From Phaeoceros laevis (lineage: Eukaryota > Anthocerotophyta > Anthocerotopsida > Notothyladales), in assembly GCA_049999765.1 (NCBI GenBank), contig JBNGIQ010009150.1, positions 54,411 through 104,831 on the forward strand: 50,421 nt of DNA. The letters run 5' to 3'. Numbering within the stretch: the stretch's first letter is position 1; each line of letters opens with the position of its first letter. The notes beneath the pieces are model-generated. The model was not told where the DNA came from, did no database searches, and saw only the letters and a program-made list of their open reading frames with translations. The position numbers and the translations under genes are program-made. Shown here one piece after another: positions 40,288 through 49,503 of the stretch.

Positions 40288-41340
40288 CTTTTTCGTTCTA
40301 TTCTTCGCACAGATTGATTCTAAAATTTTGTAGATAGACACCTTAGCGGATCTTAGTTATTGTGGTAGTTTCGACAGATTGTGTGCTCATTTGGAGTTCG
40401 AAGCCCTGCACAGAGGGAAGAGACTTGTTGTCAACCATCAGATGGATCTAAGGCGAAGGTAGTGGGCACTAGGAGGGCCCTCATCGCCTGTGAGGGCAGG
40501 AATTTCCTCGTGTGACGAGGTCTGGACCATGAAATACCTGAGTTGCAGTCATTGCATCCAAGACCAGCCACTACTGCGCACTGTGGCATGAAGGTGGCAC
40601 TCGTTACAATGTGCCACTGTAACGAGTCACCTAGTCTAATGATGAATATGTACAGGAAAGGAGTCCCGAATGGGAAGGGAAAAGTTTGTTGGATGTTGCT
40701 TGTGTCTTGTGTACTCAGCGGTCAGCTCTCGACTCTAAGAGACAAGGGGGATGTGTACTTCAAGCTTCTTGGAACTGCTAGACCAAAATTCTTGAGCACG
40801 TTTGGCAACAAGCACTGACCATGAGGTGCCGTGTGGTGGCGGTGTAGTTGGAGTGTGGATCGCCAATATCAATGTGCCATCCAAGCGGCCTTCAGCCACG
40901 TGCTTGACTCATGTCCCCTGTGTAAGTCACAACCAAGAATAGACTGTTCTCTAGTCTAAGAGCCGTACGGTATGGAGAATTCAAAATGCTGGCACAAACT
41001 TTACCCCGAGAAAGGAACAGACAAACAGGAAGGAAGCTGCATGGAGGCTGAGTCTGGCTGACGAAGTTCTTCCATTTCGTTGCAGTATTGTTACACCCAC
41101 AGCGCGGTAAAATAACCCTCTTCCTTCGTCTCTGAGCTGAGTCATGAAGCAATCTAATGAAAGTTAAAGGCTTGCAGCCTCCCATCAACTCCTGGAAGAT
41201 GTAGTTTTACTGTAACTTGCGCTGTGATAGACTTAGTGAAGAAGCTACCGTTTTCTATGGATGCATGGAACAGCTGGGCATCTTTCCAGCTGTTGGTGTC
41301 ACCCTTTTATGTGTCCTACCAGTTTGTGCTTGTTCAGATT
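40288..41340. other. Intergenic, nothing recognised
   Basis: Contains the 3' UTR of the preceding gene. Open frames such as 40543-40818 have no recognisable domain. Confidence 0.4.
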
Positions 41341-41512
41341 CGGGAGGGGGGGCTGCAAACTGATGTGGGTGTTGGTAACTGCCTGCTATACATCTATCCA
41401 AAGTGTGGGAGTTAATAAATGCTCATGCATTGTTTCACAATTTGCCAACAAAAGATGGGTGACCTGGAATGCCATGAATGCAGGGTATGCTCAGCATGGG
41501 CTTGGTCGTTGC
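41341..41512 (+). pseudogene. PPR gene fragment 1
   Basis: Conceptual translation gives GLQTDVGVGNCLLYIYPKCG and, after a one-base frame change at about 41412, WVTWNAMNAGYAQHGLGR. These are successive parts of plant PLS-class pentatricopeptide repeats (vgnaLidmYaKCGs ... vsWnaMiagYaqhGlg). The frameshift, in-frame stops and lack of neighbouring repeats show it is a relic. Confidence 0.75.
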
Positions 41513-41679
41513 TGACAGCGTACATTGCTTGAAAAACGAAGTAGATGTTTAAAGCACTGACCTTTTATTCTACAAGCCAACGAACTTGTTTAAAGTTTGA
41601 ACCTTCATCCCTAAAGCCAACGAAGTGGCCTTCGTCTCCAAGCAGCAGGCAGAAATCCTGCCCGCGGAAAGAAGACCGC

Positions 41680-41805
41680 GCGGGCCTAGTCTCGACGAAT
41701 CAGAAAGACCCAAAGTACGCACGCATAGTCGGACGATATGCAGATGATTTCCTCTTAGGTATCGCTGGCTCCAAACAGCTGGCTGGTGACCAGAGTTCAA
41801 AGTAA
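41680..41805 (+). pseudogene. Reverse transcriptase fragment with YADD motif
   Basis: The frame reads QKDPKYARIVGRYADDFLLG and then IAGSKQLA before a stop; YADD is at 41737-41748. The context DPxYxRxxxRYADDFLxGxxGSK is characteristic of group II intron maturase reverse transcriptases, as carried in plant mitochondrial introns. Only about 40 residues remain, so it is probably an organelle-derived insertion or a decayed retroelement. LINE and LTR enzymes have different flanking residues. Confidence 0.6.
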
Positions 41806-41998
41806 AATCATGCACTTCGTTAATTCAAATTTGCAGTTTGGAACTCACCAGAGGAGGTCCCACATAAGCGCTTGCTTTTAAGGAGAATTTGTTTGTTGGA
41901 AACGCATGGCCCAGGTGGAGGAGCCCTTGATTTATGTGAACTTACGTGAATTTATGTGAACCTGTGTGGCACGTGTCTGAAATGGGGGAGGAATTCAT

Positions 41999-42210
41999 GT
42001 AGTGCTCTCCAGCCTTGCGAGTACTCCAATTTTGTCAAGCACTCTCATTGACATGTATGGTAAATGTGGCAGCATGCTTGATACACTGCAGCTGTTCGAT
42101 GCATTGGCCTATGCATCGAACCATGGCCATCAGAGATGTCGTGACATGGAATGCATTCATGCTCACCATTTTGTTCCAAGGGATAAATCAGGAGGGCATA
42201 CAGCCACCAA
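41999..42210 (+). pseudogene. PPR gene fragment 2
   Basis: The first frame reads STLIDMYGKCGSMLDTLQLF. A second frame continues with DVVTWNAFM and QEGIQP. Both are PLS-type PPR signatures in the right order, separated by a frameshift near 42100-42130. It lies 490 bp beyond fragment 1 and on the same strand. Confidence 0.75.
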
Positions 42211-42457
42211 ACTACATGACTGCAGACAGTGAGCCCCAGCTCTCTGCTGGAACCTCGGCTGCAAAATAAACGTCAAAACTGCATCTCTAGCTTTGGCCAG
42301 TTGACGAATCACAATCCTACCATGCCATACGTGACCTGGAACTACATATCTAGCTGGTCAAGCAGATGGAGAAAGTTGCACAACGAAACCCATCCCTAAG
42401 TGCCACATACTAAGCAAGACGAAAATGTCACTTCAAGAAATACTGCTGTACTCTTAC

Positions 42458-43355
42458 CTTCTCCTGCCATGTTAAAGTATTGACCACCATCGCTCGAATA
42501 TACTGCAGCAGAAACATCTGTCTCCAATAACGGCCTTGTAGGATCAGGTAATGTCTCGGTGTGACCCTCATCCTCGCCACACATGTCCTCTTGAGCCTCT
42601 GCTGCTCCTCCGAACATGTCCATGCTGCCCCCAGAAGCCTTTCGGCTGGAGCAGTTAGATTTCCTGCTTGCCAAGGCAAACAAGGTACTAGTTAGAAGCA
42701 AACAAAAGACATGCAATCAATGGCGAACACGTTCTTTCTTAGAATCCAAAAAAACACCATGCAAGCAATACTGAGTGACCAAGTTTCACGGCTCTATGTG
42801 TAAGGGTGGGAGTCACCTGCCCCAGCCAGAAAAATTACCTTGGTTTGACTGTAGACATCTGCAAGTCAAAACAACACAGATATTATGGCTTGGAAATAGG
42901 TAACAGCTATCAGTCTTGCTTTAAAATCTTCACATACACTCACCCATATCACCGTCGTCCAACTATTTCATTGCATCTTCTGTGGAGTTAGCGAGCTGGT
43001 CAAATGCAATTTTTGTGGACTCTGGCATTCGGCGCTGTCCATCTCTAGATGAACCTTTCCGCCTCCTCAGAGCATTGAGAACCTTTAGATCTCAAGATGA
43101 GACAACTTCACGAGTTTAACCAGATTATGCAGAGAACCTGGTGAAAACCTGGCTCAAAATAAACCCAGCCTTTGAAGCCATGTCTTCCCAGGTGAAGCTC
43201 AATGGCCACTCAGTATGACCAAGTGTCATGCAATGCTGAACAAGAAAACGCACCGTTTCTCCCGGCTAAAGAACATCAGCAATTCGGCGCTTAATTGCCT
43301 TGAGCTCCCGCAGAGACAAGTCCTTAAAAGATGCTGCTTGCTCTTGGTTTGCAAA
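42458..43355 (-). pseudogene. CD2BP2/LIN1-like (U5 snRNP 52K) pseudogene
   Basis: Four exon remnants retain GT-AG borders: 43355-43254, 43082-42944, 42858-42839 and 42663-42458. Joined, they read LKAIKRRIADVL, PGET, VLNALRRRKG, MPESTKIAFDQLANSTEDAM, GDMDVYSQTK, GSMDMFGG and AAVYSSDGGQYFN. This order matches the plant/fungal CD2BP2/LIN1 family (KRRIAxxLxPGETVLxALRRLKG ... FDQLTExAMKLMxxGDxxVY ... DMFG ... YxYDxxSGYYY), a GYF-domain U5 snRNP assembly factor. Two in-frame TAG codons (43266-43268, 42963-42965) and a phase break before the last exon disable it. The N-terminus and complete GYF domain are missing. Confidence 0.65.
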
Positions 43356-43896
43356 CTGTGCAGCCTATGGCTTCACACGTGCGATTACCTCCACACTATC
43401 AAGCCATGCATCCTGTTGCAGCCAGTCCCAACCACAACACCGTCACACAACAATGGGAATCACAACAATAGGAAAAGAGCACAGAAGCATCAATTCTCGC
43501 CACGACAATCACAACTGTCCGCGACTAATACACGCAGCGTCACCGACGGAAATTTTCCTTTTCCCTGGGACCCATCAAGCAGGTAGTAAAGTCTCTTCTT
43601 CTTAAGTCTAAATTTATGTGATTGTGTGCCCGGGCGTCTTTGCAAAACTTGTAGCAAACATATGGTTGCGTGAAAGTCCGGGAGTCTAGTAACGAGGGTA
43701 GGGTCTCCCACGCCCACGTGTCCTCGTTCAGTGACTCTCAACCAAGCACTGACAGCAACACCGTCCATCGTTGCATGCGAGCACCACACCCTGATTGGTC
43801 AGCAGGACCCACTGACCCACTCCCGCTGCAGTCCTGCCGTCTCAAACCGGGTAGAGCACCTGTCAAGTTTCCTATGTGCGTCGGGGATTGGTGAAG
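43356..43896. other. Promoter region of the ML-domain gene
   Basis: 540 bp between the LIN1-like relic and the ML gene. No further exon of either is recognised. Confidence 0.4.
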
Positions 43897-44730
43897 ATGG
43901 CTTTCGCAGTGCTTCCAGCTTTGCAGCTTTTGTTGTTTGTCCTTGCAGCTAGCGCTGTCGCTCCTGGGACATTTGCAACTTCCACATGGAGCAAATGTGG
44001 TGAGTGTTAGTGCTTTCTCTGGGCAGCATCTTTCTGTGCATAATTTGGAGGTTGACTGTCGCTGGCATGGATGGCTCTGGTGGACTTGCTGTTTCTGTGC
44101 GATCGCAGATGGGAAAACATATCCAGTTACTGTGACGGATGTCTCTGTCGAGCCCGATCCTGTGATCAGTGGATCTGAAGCCAACTTCGTGATTCCTGCT
44201 ACTACAGGTGTGGCTGCTATTTCTTTCTCGTTCTGCATGCCAGGGTTGGTCGGGACAGGGGTTGGATTGCTCATTTTGCTTTCCGCTGTTGCAGACCGTG
44301 AGATTGAAGGCGGCACCGTGGTGATCACTGTCTACTTCCACAACATACCGGTTCACAGCGAGCGGGATGACCTCTGCTCCAAGACCGCTTGCCCTATCAG
44401 GCCAGGCGAATTTGTCTTGCAGAATTCAGAAGTTCTTCCAAAGGTCACTCCCCCGGTAGGTTGCCCTAGCCTCGGTGTCACCGTGAAGGTGTTATTCGAG
44501 TCCAACTTTTGCAAAGAAATAAGTCTAACCGGAAGCTGCTACTGCAGGGGTCCTACAAAATCAAGCTGCAGATTGTGGATGACAAGGGAACTGTCCTGGC
44601 TTGCACATACGTGAATTTTGAGATTGTCTGGAACTGGCTTGGTGACGATGGTCATGCCAGCAAGCTTGGCTTGCCCTCCATTTTGGAGCACAATGCAAAT
44701 GAGAAGCCAGAGACCGTGGCCGACAAATAG
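43897..44730 (+). CDS. Secreted ML-domain (MD-2/NPC2-like) lipid-binding protein
   Basis: Four exons, 43897-43999, 44109-44207, 44295-44455 and 44548-44730, give 546 nt or 181 aa in frame. A signal peptide (about 1-27; LQLLLFVLAASAVA) is followed by the ML fold: WSKCDGKTYPVTV, VEPDPVISGSEANFVIPATT, GGTVVITVYFHNIPVHSE, DLCSKTACPIRPGEF, VLPKVTPPGSYKIKL and VLACTYVNFEI. The cysteine pattern and TPPGSY match plant ML proteins (At3g11780/At3g44100), which bind sterols or phospholipids in the secretory pathway or apoplast. It is longer than usual (about 150 aa) because of a polar C-terminal tail of about 30 residues after FEIVWNW. Confidence 0.9.
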
Positions 44731-45184
44731 CAGACCTGCTTTCTCAAGTTTGGTGCACAGATAAGGTGGAGTTGATTGTTTATTTTAAAGAGGCTGTACA
44801 TACCAATTGCCTTCATGGCAAATTGAACCCACTTCACGAAGTGGGTTATAAACGTGTATCGGCCAGAGCAGTCTTCAATCCATTGCCTGGTAACTCGCTG
44901 TGGCACTATCAGAGGCTACATGTGAGTGCATTTTCTTGGCTATGCCTCAAACCCTTTCGTGCTCTTTGTGCGGGTCTAGATAATAGTCACCAAGTACAAA
45001 ATGCTTTCCGTATACGCGTCTGTTGTCGTGGGTGGTTGGTTTAGTCAGCGCGCTGGGACGCAGTTGGGCACCTGGGCAAAGCGGAAACAATAATCTGCAA
45101 GGAGTGTGCAGTGTCTTAGGGTTCTAAGATTTGTGTCCTTCCGACAGTGGCAACCCAATAAGGCGATTTGGCGATTTTGCAGCA
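44731..45184. other. Downstream of the ML gene, nothing recognised
   Basis: Contains the ML gene 3' UTR. No domain or repeat stands out. Confidence 0.4.
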
Positions 45185-45755
45185 TCAGTTACAAGGTAAC
45201 CCTGTAACTAGGACTTTGAATTGGAACTAGGACTTTGAATCGGAAGTTGTGCATGGTTGAGGAAAATCCCATGGTTCAGGAAACAAGTTGTGCATGGTTG
45301 AGGAAACTCCCATAGTTCAGGAAACTCCCATGCTAGATGCTAAGTGAGTTCCTAGATTTCTTCTAAAGGATTAGGCAAGTATATAAAGGACTCTGTCTCT
45401 GAGGAGGAGAGTGAGTCAATCAGTGAGTCAGTGTCTCTATCTCATAATGAATCAGTCTCTCTCTCATTCTCATCTCTCATAGTGAGTGCGTCTCTCATTC
45501 TGATCTTCTGGTACTCGCCGCGGAAGCCATAGCGCTCATGTGCGTGAGCTTGTATCTTGCTCAGTCAATAAAGAGCGCGTGGGTGAACGACTGCGAGTCT
45601 ACCTACTAGGCGTAAATGGCCTACCTACTAGGCGGGCCATTTACGCGACTGCGAGTCTACCTACTAAGCGGGCCTCCCAATCGCTGCTCTAGCTGACTGA
45701 TTAGAGGCGTTGATCTTTGATCCTGACAAATTGCTACACCACGTGGGGGAGTCTG
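45185..45755 (+). mobile_element. LTR-like non-coding segment (possible solo LTR)
   Basis: A TATA box (tatataaa, 45380-45387) is followed 180 bp later by a polyadenylation signal (aataaa, 45567-45572), the U3-R-U5 spacing of a plant LTR. The U3-like left part contains a 19-bp doublet (aactaggactttgaa at 45206 and 45225) and a 41-bp doublet (agttgtgcatggttgagg at 45245 and 45286), as U3 enhancers often do. No coding region, primer-binding site or clear target duplication was found, so borders are approximate and other promoter-bearing elements are possible. Confidence 0.35.
45610..45646. repeat. Perfect 12-bp inverted repeat (hairpin)
   Basis: gcgtaaatggcc (45610-45621) and ggccatttacgc (45635-45646) are exact reverse complements around a 13-base loop. 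The hairpin lies between two copies of gactgcgagtctacctacta (about 45588 and 45647), 40 bp after the aataaa signal. Confidence 0.8.
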
Positions 45756-46020
45756 ATTGGGCTCCGACTTGCGTGTGCGTTGCGTGTGCGTTACTAAAAG
45801 TCTAATAAGGTATATTCAATTGTCACTTGTGGCTAAATATAATGCCACGTTGTGAATTCGAGCCCTAAACCTTCTAACACCCGTTTTAAGTGGAGGTCAT
45901 AGGGACTTCGGAAGTGTAGGAAACTCATGCTTGGTGACCCTTCTAGGTCTTGGAGAGTCGAGCGCTCAGGCACCGGGATCCATCGTCACTTTGGAGATTA
46001 AGCGGATCCGCGTCAAGGCG

Positions 46021-46827
46021 ATGGCGGAGGAGGCAAGGAGTGCGCAGCACGGCACTGGCGATGTATCGAATGGATCGGTCTCCGCTACGGAAAAGAAGGA
46101 GGCTTTCAAGCTGAGCTTCACGAAGAAGAGCGTGGTGAAGAGGGTTCACAAGGTGGAGAAGACATCCGAACGTGTGGAATTGCTGGTGTACGATGAAGAG
46201 GTAGCGGCTTCGGGTGGAAAGGCCTTGCCAAGTCTCAAGAGCATTCCGAAGCTGGAGGATACATGGCGCCCGGAAAAGAAGATGAGAAATCTGGTTCCCC
46301 AGGCTGACATTTCTCTCCGGGGAACGGACTCCAGGTTCGAGCAGGAAGTAGCCACAGACAGCGGGGCTGTGACCCACTATGGGCTGCACTTAATGGAAAA
46401 GGGTTCGGAGGATGGCCAGGATGGCCAGGATGGCGGGGTTGCGGAAACCAAGCAACCCTTCCGCAGCATTGCGGACTTAGAAGATGAGAAACTGCGGAAG
46501 GACCTTGCGGAGCTGCCCGAGGAGGCATCCCTTGACCAGTACGAGAGCATGCCCGTGGAGGATTTTGCAGAGGCTCTTCTCAGGGGCATGGGGTGGGAGA
46601 AAGGGAAACCTATAGGCCGTAGGAACACTGTGGTTGTCGAGCCTGTGCAGTACGATAGGCGTGAATCTCTTTTGGGGCTCGGCGCTAAGCCGGTTCCTCC
46701 TGGGCTTGACAAGAAGGTGATGCTCAGTAATCGAGACCGCCGCAGCCGTCAGGAGCCGTCGTCCACGAGGGTCAGCAAATCGCACTCGTCTTCTAGGGTG
46801 GCAAAGTCTAACGGACACCGTAGGTGA
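46021..46827 (+). CDS. G-patch protein related to MOS2/GPKOW, lacking KOW motifs
   Basis: A single exon of 268 aa; the ATG at 46021 is the first in frame (upstream codons open from a TTG). The N-terminus has FKLSFTKKS. A central block IPKLEDTWRPEKKMRNL is followed by YGLHL and LRKDLAELPEEASLDQYES, then a G-patch at about 176-222 (FAEALLRGMGW, KPIGRR, LLGLGAKP). This order matches plant MOS2 and animal GPKOW, which activate the spliceosomal helicase Prp2/DHX16 through the G-patch and bind RNA through KOW motifs. Here the protein ends in an Arg/Ser-rich tail with no KOW. That resembles fungal Spp2, or the KOW part may lie in an unseen downstream exon. It should act in the nucleus in splicing and, by analogy with MOS2, in miRNA processing and immunity. 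Confidence 0.82.
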   Translation: MAEEARSAQHGTGDVSNGSVSATEKKEAFKLSFTKKSVVKRVHKVEKTSERVELLVYDEEVAASGGKALPSLKSIPKLEDTWRPEKKMRNLVPQADISLRGTDSRFEQEVATDSGAVTHYGLHLMEKGSEDGQDGQDGGVAETKQPFRSIADLEDEKLRKDLAELPEEASLDQYESMPVEDFAEALLRGMGWEKGKPIGRRNTVVVEPVQYDRRESLLGLGAKPVPPGLDKKVMLSNRDRRSRQEPSSTRVSKSHSSSRVAKSNGHRR

Positions 46828-48322
46828 AGGGAAGATGGCAGGTGCAAATTGTGGCTGTGGTCTTTGCCGAATATAAGATTTGCTCAGTTGGGGAATGAAA
46901 TAGGGACAGTGGCCGGGTCATGGCAGTCTACTTCTGGGGGATTCAGGACTCACCTGCCATACAGGTTTATTCCGAGCTTTTGAACGCTTGAATTGTGTGG
47001 TCGTCCTCCTGGTTAGCCAAGTTTCTGACATAGGCTATTGTCTGGAAAACTTCCGTTCTTAAGATATCTGAGAAGCGGAATCTGGTTATCGGACTGGAGC
47101 ACCTGACCAACTCTCAGGTGGCTAACATGTTTTCAGTTGGTAAATACGTGTTCCTGCTATGAGCTCGATATCAATGTACATTAAAGTAGGTTTTCTCTGT
47201 ATTTTTTCGGACTGTGGCTGGTTGTTAGCTGAGCCAATTTCCTGGTGGATTTTTATGCAGGGGTTTTGTGTGAACCCTCTGAGCGACTTTGTGACCCAGG
47301 CTCGATGCTAGCCTGAACTTGCACTGCGTATGTGGATAAATACTGGAGCTGCAAGGCTTGAAATCATCAGCGTGGATCACTACGGCGGAACCGTTCCTTT
47401 GAAGGCAGGCCACATGGCTTCTCTATAATCCGGTGTACTAGTCAAAGATTGTTGCCACAGCGGATGTCATTCTTCTGAAGGACCACTTCTGGTCAACAAG
47501 TCAGAGATCTTTAATCGGGCCGTCTGCATGCTGTGTGTTGCACCTTGTGCAAGAGCCAGCCAGGACTCGGCACTTGAATACTGCTATCTACATTTGAGCC
47601 CGGAGTTTTGTTTAGCATGTGTTTGTCTTTAAAGGAACATAGGCTCTGATACAATCTACGAGGAACATGGGCGCCTAGAAATGGTGCGAACGTGTTGTCA
47701 GGTTAAGAGTTTGCTGCTGGAATCTTGCGATTGATTCAGAAAATGAGGTGGTGGCAGTTTGCCGATCATATAGAAGTTGCTGCAAGCAAAACCTTGAAAC
47801 TGGAGCATTTGCTGTTAGGGCGGTTTCAAATTGCCAAGCACCCAAGGGCGAAAACCGGAAGGGCCTCCAAGTAGGCAGTGTGAAAATCGCATGTCTCTCG
47901 TCGTGGCCCCTGCTACGTTTAACCCTATCTATCGATCTTCTTCTTCAAACACTTCCTTTGCTCAGGTCAAAGTTCAGAAGTTCTCTCGGCTGCGGCCCAT
48001 TAAAAGTGCTGAATAGAGTTCCTTCCTCTCATGCTAGAGTACAAGGGCCGGTCCCGGTACGTGCCTCCCCTCCGGTAACCGACCCGTGAACCAGAGTCCG
48101 GTAGAATCGGGTGCGATTTTAACGTTTCTTACGACTTCCTATCTACCAAAGTCCCGGATCTACCAAAGTCCCGGACACTGTGCGTTTCTGGATATTCTTT
48201 CCCGCCCAATCGATCGGGCGCCGCTAGTTTTAGGGGTATGCCCCCGGAATAGGGTGTAGTGGTTAAGTAATGGAGTTCCCGCCAACATGAAAGCACTTCT
48301 ACCGGTTGACATTGTCTTCAAA
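46828..48322. other. Intergenic, nothing recognised
   Basis: 1.5 kb downstream of the G-patch gene. A KOW motif was looked for in three plus frames by eye and not seen. No repeat stands out until 48.3 kb. Confidence 0.4.
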
Positions 48323-48457
48323 CACAATCTCAAGCTGCCTGAATGCTCTGATTCCGCGCCCAATTGCCCNNNNNNNNNNCCTGAATGCTCTGATTCCGCG
48401 CCCAATTGCCCACAATCTCAAGCTGCTTGAATGCTCTGATTCCGCACCCAATTGCCC
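48323..48457. repeat. About 46-bp tandem repeat, three copies, with a 10-N gap inside
   Basis: Copies centred on gaatgctctgattccgc and ending cccaattgccc occur at 48323-48369, 48380-48411 (partly lost in N) and 48412-48457. The N run at 48370-48379 falls exactly at a unit junction, so the copy number is uncertain. Confidence 0.8.
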
Positions 48458-49209
48458 ACCTGCGTCCCCTAGAGCTCGGTTTGTACATCACCATGCTTGC
48501 CTGCCTTGCCTACACTCAGCATTGTACCTGCCAGTTTTGTCTTCGTCAGATTTACAAGGGACGGGACGGTGTCTTCCATTGCACTTGCATTCTAACAAAG
48601 AAGGTTGGGCAGGACCTGTCTGGACGAGGAAGGTGCTGGAATCCTGGAACAGGGCAGAGGAGGCTGCATACATTGTGGAACAGGAACAGGTGGCCGAGCA
48701 TTGGGCGTGGATGGATGGACAGCCCCAACATGACCACCTGGAGACTGAAATTGCAGATGCACAAGCTGCGGAACAGGGATCGGTCTAGACGTTGCTGGAG
48801 GGTGCAGATGGCGGAGCCATGTTGGTGGAGGAAGCACAAGGGCAACATGCACCAGCAGATGCAACAGGGTTTGAGCCGTAGATTGCAGATGACGAAGTGG
48901 TCAGGGTGCCTACACACAGCAGGCAGCGAGTGTTAGAGCTCCTGGCCGTACCCACATTCAGCAACCGCAACAAGAAACGCAAGAATGGATGGCAGGCGGC
49001 CCATAGCGTAATCATGACCAGTTTGTTGTGGGTGCATGAGAAAGAGGCAGAAGACAAGGTCAGACTGGCAAAGTTGGAGGCAACAGCAACCCGGAAGGCG
49101 GCGGCTGCTGCCAAGAAGGCTTCCCGAGCGGCGAAGGCAGCAGCTGCTTTTGAAGAAGCACCGTGGCCCAAGCCAAACCAAGTGGAGGTGAAGCTGGTGA
49201 ATGCGCGCT

Positions 49210-49289
49210 GGCTGAAAGAAGAGAAACAGATGCGAGTCACCCTTTGGCCGGCTGAAAGAAGAGAAACAGATGCGAGTCACCCTTTGGCC
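49210..49289. repeat. 40-bp tandem duplication
   Basis: Copies 49210-49249 and 49250-49289 both begin ggctgaaagaagagaaacag. Forty is not a multiple of three, so the duplication shifts the reading frame. Confidence 0.9.
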
Positions 49290-49371
49290 AGCTGTGGGAG
49301 AAGATCAGAACCCAGCCAGGTTGGCCCTCATGGAGAAGCTGCATCCCGTCCTCAAGTGTGACAACGATCCA

Positions 49372-49485
49372 GAGAAGGCGGCCCAGGCTCGGAGTCGGCA
49401 TCGTGCAATTGAAAAGGTGAAGAAGATGGAGAAGGCGGCCCAGGCTCGGAGTCAACATTGTGCAATTGAAAAGGTGAAGAAGATG
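49372..49485. repeat. 57-bp in-frame tandem repeat, two copies
   Basis: Units at 49372 and 49429 begin gagaaggcggcccaggctcg and encode 19 residues each (EKAAQARS ... IEKVKKM). They differ at only a few bases. Confidence 0.9.
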
Positions 49486-49503
49486 TGTCGAACAGACTGG
49501 TGA

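Larger units (their letters stand above)
48600..49503 (+). pseudogene. Degenerate Ala/Lys-rich reading frame, possible transposase tail
   Basis: One frame runs from about 48600 to 49290 through two TAG stops (48786-48788 and one near 48880). It reads VLESWNRAEEAAYIVEQ, then VLELLAVPTFSNRNKKRKNG and a charged coiled-coil-like stretch (KAAAAAKKASRAAKAAAAF). A 40-bp tandem duplication at 49210-49289 then shifts the frame to one ending ...KVKKMCRTDW. A basic region after a short VLAVP-like motif, followed by an Ala/Lys/Glu helix, recalls the C-terminal tails of pogo/Tigger-type transposases. No catalytic DDE domain is visible, so this identity is weak and a decayed host gene is equally possible. 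Confidence 0.35.

Noticed and set aside
45840-45870. Possible tRNA T-loop (attcgagccc)
   Set aside because: No matching acceptor stem, anticodon arm or D-arm around it.
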